The translations under genes were made by a program, and so were the position numbers. From Perkinsus chesapeaki (Eukaryota; Perkinsozoa; Perkinsida; Perkinsidae), in NCBI GenBank assembly GCA_013115145.1, contig JAAPAO010000311.1, forward strand, positions 1 through 40,535: 40,535 nt of DNA, written 5' to 3'. Shown here one piece after another: positions 34,542 to 40,535 of this stretch (the stretch's first letter is position 1; each line of letters starts with the position of its first letter). The notes under the pieces were generated by a model. The model did no database searches. It saw only the letters and a list, made by a program, of their open reading frames with translations, and was not told the DNA's origin.

Positions 34542-35067
34542 TGCTACATTATTATCTGATAGTCGCTTTCGTCGGTCGCTTGTATGACTTAGCGGCTTCG
34601 ACTGGCAGTCTTATCGGCTGCTCTCAGTCACTTCATTTCATTAAATCTTTTCGCGCTATATATGATATAATCCCCATCGAAGGGCAATCATTCAGTAGAT
34701 TCATCTCATCCGTACCAAAAAGAGTACCACTGGCTCGCACAGCCATTCTGAACACTAATCTATTATCACAATCAATGTGTGACTAAGGATTGTGTTTGTT
34801 ATAAAGAAGAGGTGGGAATAATATCAATAATATATTAATAATATCAATCTGATACGATGGTTGATGGCGCCAACTTGTGCCGAAGTTCCCGTTGGCATCC
34901 TTTCCTCTGCTCCAACGACTCGGCTGTTCATGTGCAGACTCAGTAGGCCCGTCACCAACTTACATCTCACATCGTAGCCGTTGAGTGAGTGTTTGCCCGA
35001 GTGGTTAAGGGGGTGGACTTAAGATCCACTGGACAATGTCCGCGTGGGTTCGAACCCCACAGCACTT
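33690..35067 (+). repeat. Tandem duplication unit 1 (secreted gene + tRNA-Leu)
   Basis: It matches 36155-37538 in order. The coding region is nearly identical, the first part of the 3' flank has diverged, and similarity returns from about 34712 through the tRNA. It stops at the signal-peptide codons on the left and at the tRNA 3' end on the right. Confidence 0.92.
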
Positions 35068-35068
35068 A
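34987..35068 (+). tRNA. tRNA-Leu (anticodon UAA), copy 1
   Basis: The cloverleaf has acceptor GAGTGTT with AGCACTT, a D arm CCC/GGG and anticodon arm GTGGA-CTTAAGA-TCCAC with anticodon TAA. It has a long type II variable arm (GGAC/GTCC) and T arm GTGGG-TTCGAAC-CCCAC. The first acceptor pair is G-U here and G-C in copy 2. It has no intron. Confidence 0.95.
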
Positions 35069-36133
35069 AGAATCTTGTTTGCTGTGAATAACCAAGGGAC
35101 ATCATATGTAAACAGTGGTCATCAAAGAGAGGCACGAATAAATATGTTCACCTCGTATTCTTATAATATTCTTTCACAACACAAATAACACTGAGAACCC
35201 GTCAAGGTTTTTCGATAATATCTTTCCCTTCAGGTATCAAGCCAGACCAGAACTGCTCGATACACAAGTTTTTACCATCACGACAAAACTGACCACATGG
35301 CTTACCGTCCCAATTGAAAAGCGAGCTTCCCTTATGTGCCAGTCAACTCGGCTGCCGGATGAAGACCGACCGGCCAACGTCGCGGGGTTGCGTGACGCTG
35401 TTTGTAATCTGGCGACCCACGTCACGGTGCCAGTGGGGAAGCACCACACAACGACAAAAGTGATAAGGTAAGGTCTGTGGACACCAAAGATTATAAAGCT
35501 TAAAGCTCTCTGAGTAAGAACTACATACGTTGGACATACCGCAAAAGACACTCTTGAGAGGGAGACGGGAAAGTAGCAGTGAATTCGTTTTCAGCTTGCG
35601 AGAGAGGTACGCAAAATGCGTACTTCGGTATCGCAATTTGTCACACACTGGGCCATTATATAATTTGTATTGACCGCCAGTAGCCTTCAATCGCTCATCA
35701 CTATGTAGACTCGTAGTAATTAGTCAAGAAAACAAATAGGACACTCGCCGGAAGTCGACTAAAACTGGTCGTACAACCTACTAACAAATGGGGCACTCAC
35801 GGGATCGTGCGTCGCACGATGAGTCGTGTCACCATCTACCCGCGATGGCAATCGGAAAGCTACACAGGGCAGTATCTCACGAGCCGAACCCCAGTGACTC
35901 ACGCAAAGAAGTTTCGAGCCTGCCTCCCTATGCGAGCTGTTCCCGCAGCCCGTTTGTCGACTGATTAATCTCAAGTTGGACATCACTTGCCGCACATTGG
36001 TTATGCAAGCATGTATAGCTCCCGTAAGAAACTGTGACGCGGTAATCAAACGTACCCCGTCGCGGCGTCGACTCCAATTAAGCCATATCCGTTAGATTTA
36101 TCTTATCTTTTCAGCTTCATTTGCCACTCCCTA
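35069..36133. other. Spacer between duplication units
   Basis: It is not shared with the region upstream of copy 1. Only short reverse-strand ORFs lie here, without recognisable content. Small perfect hairpins occur, for example GTACGCA/TGCGTAC at 35608-35624. The 3' part should contain the promoter of secreted copy 2. Confidence 0.5.
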
Positions 36134-37006
36134 ATGAATCGACTATTCTCTTGCCTACTCTTCTGTGTTATCGCCTCAGCCACGGTCATTAGAGGCATCT
36201 ATCACGCTCCTATAGGTGGGGCCCGTGTCCTCTCCGACGACAAGGGTTTGGTACCTGGCACATATCATGCTGATGCGAGTAGAAATGCCCCTTTCAATAC
36301 GGAGATCATCGTCCATGCTGACCACACGGTGTCTTATCATATCTATATGGCTAATGGTCGTGAACTTACCAAAAAGGAAGATAAGTTTGAGTATACTATT
36401 ACCCATAATGGTCAGGTAGTCGTCCACATTTCCGCAGAGAAGTACGCGTCTACCTTCAAGGCCTTCAACGAGTGTTTCTTCTTTATGGCCTCGCAGTCAT
36501 CCTTCCAGTTTATGCTCTTTGTTGTTGAAGGATACGAGGGATTAGCTCAGATAGGTCTCGACTTGGCCAACGGTCTACACCTCAGTCTAGCCAACCAAGA
36601 TCGTCGCTCGTTAACTTCTACATCTGAAAGTACTCCCTCTTTCGTCCATGTCGAAGAGGTTGTTGCTGGAAGTTACGAAGCTCACTTCCGATTCTTTGAC
36701 GTTGTGGTTACTCTCACTGCCAACCATAAGGTGTCCTACAGTGTTACTATGAAGGATGGCACCCAACTCGTCCAGAAGGGCGTGGAGTTTGACTATACCT
36801 TGTCCGCGGATGGTGATATTTTGGTGAAGGCTGAAGGTTCATATTTCGAGACCGTTTTTAGGGAGTACAATGCCTGCTTTGGCTTCACGGAGACTGTTAA
36901 ACAGTTCACCCGACTCTCTTACGTGTCGGTGCCTGGAGTCGGATCTTCTGTAGGTTTAAGTCTTCTTGGCGAGCATCAGAGCCTAACTGTGACTCGTCAT
37001 GATTAG
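36134..37006 (+). CDS. Secreted two-domain protein, copy 2
   Basis: 290 residues, no introns, same architecture as copy 1: signal peptide (LLFCVIASATVI) and two homologous beta-rich domains with one conserved Cys-containing FNEC/YNAC site each. Differences from copy 1 are three in the signal peptide (V4L, D6S, I7C), then E/D, V/I, S/P and Q/K exchanges. Both copies are intact, so both are probably functional. The sequence upstream of the ATG is unrelated to that of copy 1, so the two may be controlled differently. Function is unknown; export to the surface or medium is inferred from the signal peptide. Confidence 0.88.
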   Translation: MNRLFSCLLFCVIASATVIRGIYHAPIGGARVLSDDKGLVPGTYHADASRNAPFNTEIIVHADHTVSYHIYMANGRELTKKEDKFEYTITHNGQVVVHISAEKYASTFKAFNECFFFMASQSSFQFMLFVVEGYEGLAQIGLDLANGLHLSLANQDRRSLTSTSESTPSFVHVEEVVAGSYEAHFRFFDVVVTLTANHKVSYSVTMKDGTQLVQKGVEFDYTLSADGDILVKAEGSYFETVFREYNACFGFTETVKQFTRLSYVSVPGVGSSVGLSLLGEHQSLTVTRHD

Positions 37007-37538
37007 TGCTACATTATTATCTGATAGTCGCTTTCGTCAGTAGTTTGCGACTTGGTAACTTCAACTATATTTATCGGCGGTCTTATCAGCCGCTTTCCGT
37101 TCTATCATGCTACTTCATTTTGTAACGCTACATATGAGGTTATCATAATTGAAGGACAATCCTTCAGTTAATTTATCTCATAGGTACCAAAAAGAGTACC
37201 ACTGGCTCGCACAGCCATCCTGAACACTAATCTATTATCACAATCAATATGTGACTAAGGATTGTGTTTGTTATAAAGAAGAGGTGGGAATAATATCAAT
37301 AATATATTAATAATATCAATCTGATACGATGGTTGATGGCACCAACTTGTGCCGAAGTTTTCGTTGGCACCCCTCCTCTGCTCCAATGAGTAGGTTGTCC
37401 ATGTGCAGGTTAAGTAAGTCCATCACCAACTTACATCTCACATCGTAATCGCTGAGTGAGTGTTTGCCCGAGTGGTTAAGGGGGTGGACTTAAGATCCAC
37501 TGGACAATGTCCGCGTGGGTTCGAACCCCACAGCACTC
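36155..37538 (+). repeat. Tandem duplication unit 2 (secreted gene + tRNA-Leu)
   Basis: It lies 2465-2471 bp downstream of unit 1, in the same orientation. The small change in offset reflects indels in the 3' flank. Confidence 0.92.
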
Positions 37539-37539
37539 A
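37458..37539 (+). tRNA. tRNA-Leu (anticodon UAA), copy 2
   Basis: The same 82-nt cloverleaf as copy 1. The acceptor stem is fully paired at position 1-72 (G-C). Anticodon TAA is in the CTTAAGA loop, with a long variable arm and standard T arm. Confidence 0.96.
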
Positions 37540-37548
37540 TAATACTAT

Positions 37549-37573
37549 ACTAGCTTCAGAGCCTGAAGCTAGT
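37549..37573. repeat. Perfect 11-bp-stem hairpin after tRNA-Leu
   Basis: ACTAGCTTCAG pairs with CTGAAGCTAGT across a 3-nt loop, 10 bp past the tRNA 3' end. No T-run follows, so it does not look like a Pol III terminator. Confidence 0.9.
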
Positions 37574-38180
37574 TGCCAACTTCGCAGTATCATACTCTGT
37601 GTATGGTAACAAGAATTCTCCCCAACTCGCATCAAGCTCGCATAAACCACATTCAGTCTCCCGTGAGTTCACTCCAAAAATGCCAAACGGCGAATGAGGG
37701 CCAAACGGCGAAAAGCCAGCTGTTTGTATGCCGCACATCTCGCGCGACTGTTAGTATTGTTCTCCCTCATAACAACCAATCTTACACCGGGAGAACTAGC
37801 TCCTCCAAAAAGACCCATATGAGTACAGTTACGTAGCGTACAACACTTGCTTGACTGTGCCCTGCGAGATTCACGGCGGAGACAGCCCTAACACAAAGCT
37901 ATTCTGTAGGCATGAGCTTTTCCTCTTGTAGTGATAACCTATTACTCAACGATGACTCAAGTCACATTTGAGTACCTCTCGCGGACGAAAACCCACCAAC
38001 GGTTCAGGCTCTATCACTAAGAAAGAGAAGCGCGTACAAAAGTTACGAGCCTGAAGAATCCTAGCGAATTGTGCCACGCTAAAAACCCGCTCGAGCCTTG
38101 CCAAGCATCACTTTTCTTCGAAGTGAACACCATGTCACATTTCGGTTCTCAGTTTTCATTATTGATTCTATATACTCGCA
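37574..38180. other. Intergenic region upstream of the mutase
   Basis: No gene-like ORF is supported. It holds a short direct repeat (GCCAAACGGCGAA, about 37681 and 37700) and presumably the promoter and 5' UTR of the mutase. Confidence 0.5.
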
Positions 38181-39959
38181 ATGACTGATCCAGCTGTTGA
38201 ACAATGGCTGTCCCTTGATTTTGATAAAAACACCCGGAAAGAGGCCGCCAACTTTACCGAGGATGACATAAAGGTTCACCTCGACCCCAAGAATCGTATC
38301 GAGTTCGGTACCGCTGGTCTCCGTGGCGTTATGGGAGCTGGCTACGACAGAATGAACTGTCTCACCGTCTTGCAGGCATCTCAGGGCCTCTGTATTTACC
38401 TACAGGACAAGTACGGCAAAGAGGCCATGGCTGAGCGCGGCGTCGTTCTGGGTTATGACGGTCGATATAACTCCCGTCGATTCGCTCACGTGGCAGCTGC
38501 TGTGTTTCTGACTCGTGGTACGAAGGTCTACCTTATCGACAAGAGCACTAGTGTGACCCCTCTGAACGCCTATTTGGTGAAGCACTTGCATGCTCTTTGT
38601 GGTGCACAGATGACTGCTTCACACAACCCTAAGCAGTACAATGGCTATAAGGTGTACGGTGACAACGGCGCGCAGATCATTCCTCCGGTTGACTCCGAGG
38701 TTGAAAGTAGAATCCAGGCCAATCTCAAGCCATGGGACGAAGCCCTTGATCTGCTAGATCACGAATGCCTTCTCAGAGATGCCTCCAAGACCATCGATCC
38801 CTACGATGAGGCTGTGTACGCGTATGTCGAGCAGATCTCGAAGGAGCTCTGCAGGTTCCCCGCTCTCAATAAGGAGTGCGAGCTGCGCTTCGTGTACACC
38901 CCCATGCACGGTGTCGGACTACCACAAGCCTCTTGCTTGCTAAGGAAGTTCCAGTTCCCCGAGAAGTGCTTCTCAGTGGTGGAAGCTCAGGCCCAACCTG
39001 ATCCGGAGTTCCGCACGGTAGCATTCCCTAATCCCGAAGAGAAGGGCGCTCTGGATATGGCGATGGCTCAGGCCAAGCTTGAGCATACCGACTACGTGCT
39101 GGCCAACGATCCCGATGCCGATCGCTTCACTTCTTGCGAGAAGCAGAAGGACGGCTCGTGGCACCGGTTCGCCGGGGATGAGCTGGGCGTCCTCTTCTCC
39201 GACTGGCAGATTCTCATGGCCAAGCGTCGTGGCCTCGACACCAAGGACTGTTTGGTCATGAACTCTACGGTTTCGTCCAAGATGCTCAAATCGCTTGCCG
39301 AGCACTATGGTGCTCATTATGTTGATACACTTACCGGCTTCAAGTGGCTTGCCAACAAGGCCATGAAAATGGTGGACGAGGACCCCAAGTTGGTCTACTG
39401 CAACGCCTACGAGGAGTCTCTCGGCAGCGGTTTGACAATGACCGTCCCCGATAAGGACGGAATCAGCGCGTGCGGCGTGTGGTGCGAGATGGCCAACTAC
39501 TATCGTCGCGAGAAGGGTATGACTCTGTTCGAGCGACTCGGTGAAATCCGTAAGGAAGTCGGGTACTTCGCACAATACAACAATTTCTTCATCTACAACG
39601 ACCCCGAGGTGCTGAAGCAAATGTTCGACGAGTTCCGCAACAACGGTAAATATCAAACTCAATTGGGATCCCTCGAGGTTGCTAACGTCCGTGATGTGAC
39701 TCTCGGGTACGATTCGAGAACCGCAGACAAGAAGTCGACCTTGCCTGTCACCCCCGATGAGCAGATGTTGACTTTGTACTTTGCTAACGGCGGTGTTGTC
39801 ACTATTCGTGCCTCTGGTACCGAGCCCAAGGTGAAGTACTACTGCGAGATCAGTGACAAGGCTGGGATGGCCGAGGCTCAGAAGAAGCTCGACGTTCTCG
39901 TCAAGACTGTTGTCGATGACTTCTTGCAGCCTGCCAAGTTTGGACTGACCAGTCGATAA
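38181..39959 (+). CDS. PGM2: Phosphoglucomutase-2-like phosphohexomutase / phosphopentomutase
   Basis: 592 residues, single exon, ATG to TAA. It belongs to the alpha-D-phosphohexomutase superfamily, PGM2 branch. Visible sites in order: FGTAGLRGVMGAG (42-54), the phosphoserine loop TASHNP (145-150, Ser147) followed by KQYNGYKVY, the metal loop DPDADR (310-315), the sugar-specificity loop EESLGSG (411-417), and the phosphate-binding loop RASGTEPKVKYY (543-554). The length matches PGM2 (about 600). PGM2-type enzymes interconvert ribose-1-P and ribose-5-P and also glucose-1-P and glucose-6-P, through the 1,6-bisphosphate, in the cytosol. The sequence does not settle the preferred substrate. All key residues are present, so it should be active. 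Codon use is GC-richer at third positions than in the flanks, as in a well-expressed housekeeping gene. Confidence 0.95.
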   Translation: MTDPAVEQWLSLDFDKNTRKEAANFTEDDIKVHLDPKNRIEFGTAGLRGVMGAGYDRMNCLTVLQASQGLCIYLQDKYGKEAMAERGVVLGYDGRYNSRRFAHVAAAVFLTRGTKVYLIDKSTSVTPLNAYLVKHLHALCGAQMTASHNPKQYNGYKVYGDNGAQIIPPVDSEVESRIQANLKPWDEALDLLDHECLLRDASKTIDPYDEAVYAYVEQISKELCRFPALNKECELRFVYTPMHGVGLPQASCLLRKFQFPEKCFSVVEAQAQPDPEFRTVAFPNPEEKGALDMAMAQAKLEHTDYVLANDPDADRFTSCEKQKDGSWHRFAGDELGVLFSDWQILMAKRRGLDTKDCLVMNSTVSSKMLKSLAEHYGAHYVDTLTGFKWLANKAMKMVDEDPKLVYCNAYEESLGSGLTMTVPDKDGISACGVWCEMANYYRREKGMTLFERLGEIRKEVGYFAQYNNFFIYNDPEVLKQMFDEFRNNGKYQTQLGSLEVANVRDVTLGYDSRTADKKSTLPVTPDEQMLTLYFANGGVVTIRASGTEPKVKYYCEISDKAGMAEAQKKLDVLVKTVVDDFLQPAKFGLTSR

Positions 39960-40400
39960 ACTAGTTACACCTTTTTTCTTATTATACATTTTACCAACGA
40001 CTTGTTACTCTCAAAAACAGCGTGTTGAGTTTTACAGTTTTTCCGAGGTCGGATGGATGACACACAGGCGAGACGACTGTGGTTTGTGTAATAAATGACA
40101 GGCAGCGATGCGGTAACCTTGAATGTATGGCAATATACTTCCCCAGAAGAAGTTCTATAATTATTATGTCCATTACACAAAGGTAATCACGCCAGTGACA
40201 CTTCCGACTCCAGGAAGACATTTGCGTGCAGTTAGCTGAACCACCCTCTTCATGGTAGAATTGATTTCTGGCGGGCGTTTAAGTTTCAATGTGTCGCATA
40301 CTGGAACACAAACACTTCTTGGCGAAGGATTGGAATTGAGTATAGTAAAAGACTGTGCCATAGTCACTAAAAGGAGCTCCCTTCGCTCTACTCCGATGGT
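39960..40400. other. 3' flank of the mutase
   Basis: I see only short ORFs without recognisable content. AT-rich sequence just after the stop codon is a likely 3' end region; no clear AATAAA is present. Confidence 0.4.
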
Positions 40401-40535
40401 AATAGTAATAATAGTAATAATAGTAATAATAGTAATAATAGTAATAATAGTAATAATAGTAATAATAGTAATAATAGTAATAATAGTAATAATAGTAATA
40501 ATAGTAATAATAGTAATAATAGTAATAATAGTAAT
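40401..40535. repeat. 9-bp microsatellite (AATAGTAAT)n, truncated by the window
   Basis: Fifteen exact copies of AATAGTAAT run to the last base, with no interruption. Confidence 0.98.

Noticed and set aside
35237-35690. Overlapping reverse-strand ORFs in the spacer between duplicates
   Set aside because: Two frames are open over the same bases and neither has recognisable features.
38973-39989. Reverse-strand ORF of 338 codons
   Set aside because: It is the antisense shadow of the GC-rich mutase gene. The + strand frame has all family motifs and the reverse frame has none.

Overview
The window reads as nuclear DNA of a unicellular eukaryote. The left 28.6 kb carries coding frames broken by many GT-AG introns, most of them only 38-52 nt long. 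There are eukaryotic families (Kelch/RING, PCIF1 cap methyltransferase, S28 lysosomal-type peptidase, PGM2-type mutase), two type II tRNA-Leu genes, minisatellites and a 100-N scaffold gap. The gene set and intron style would fit an alveolate such as Perkinsus, but that is inference only; nothing in the sequence names the organism. Exons were joined by hand from frame, splice dinucleotides and phase continuity.

Layout, with all recognised genes on the + strand. (1) 78-3931: 5'-truncated Kelch-propeller, coiled-coil, C3HC4 RING protein, 11 exons. (2) 3932-7112: long region without a convincing gene, rich in perfect hairpins. (3) 7113-10001: S28 serine carboxypeptidase, at least 12 exons. (4) 11479-17885, probably continuing to about 23638: a large unrecognised polytopic membrane protein. 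Its introns hold minisatellites and five tRNA T-arm-like motifs. (5) A 32-bp minisatellite with the assembly gap (24010-24109). (6) 24265-24856 and about 25014-25518: two small unrecognised intron-containing genes. (7) 25892-28561: PCIF1-like cap adenosine methyltransferase, with GPPY where the catalytic NPPF is expected.

From 29 kb to the right end the style changes and every gene is a single uninterrupted ORF: a GT61-like type II membrane glycosyltransferase (29127-31148), two nearly identical secreted two-domain proteins (33669-34541 and 36134-37006), each followed by a tRNA-Leu(UAA), and a PGM2-like phosphoglucomutase/phosphopentomutase (38181-39959). The window ends in a 9-bp microsatellite.

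The genes do not form one pathway. The most unusual signals are the T-arm/B-box motifs placed next to splice sites in five introns of one gene, the many perfect short inverted repeats in introns and spacers, the recent gene-plus-tRNA duplication, and the altered catalytic motif in the PCIF1 homologue.
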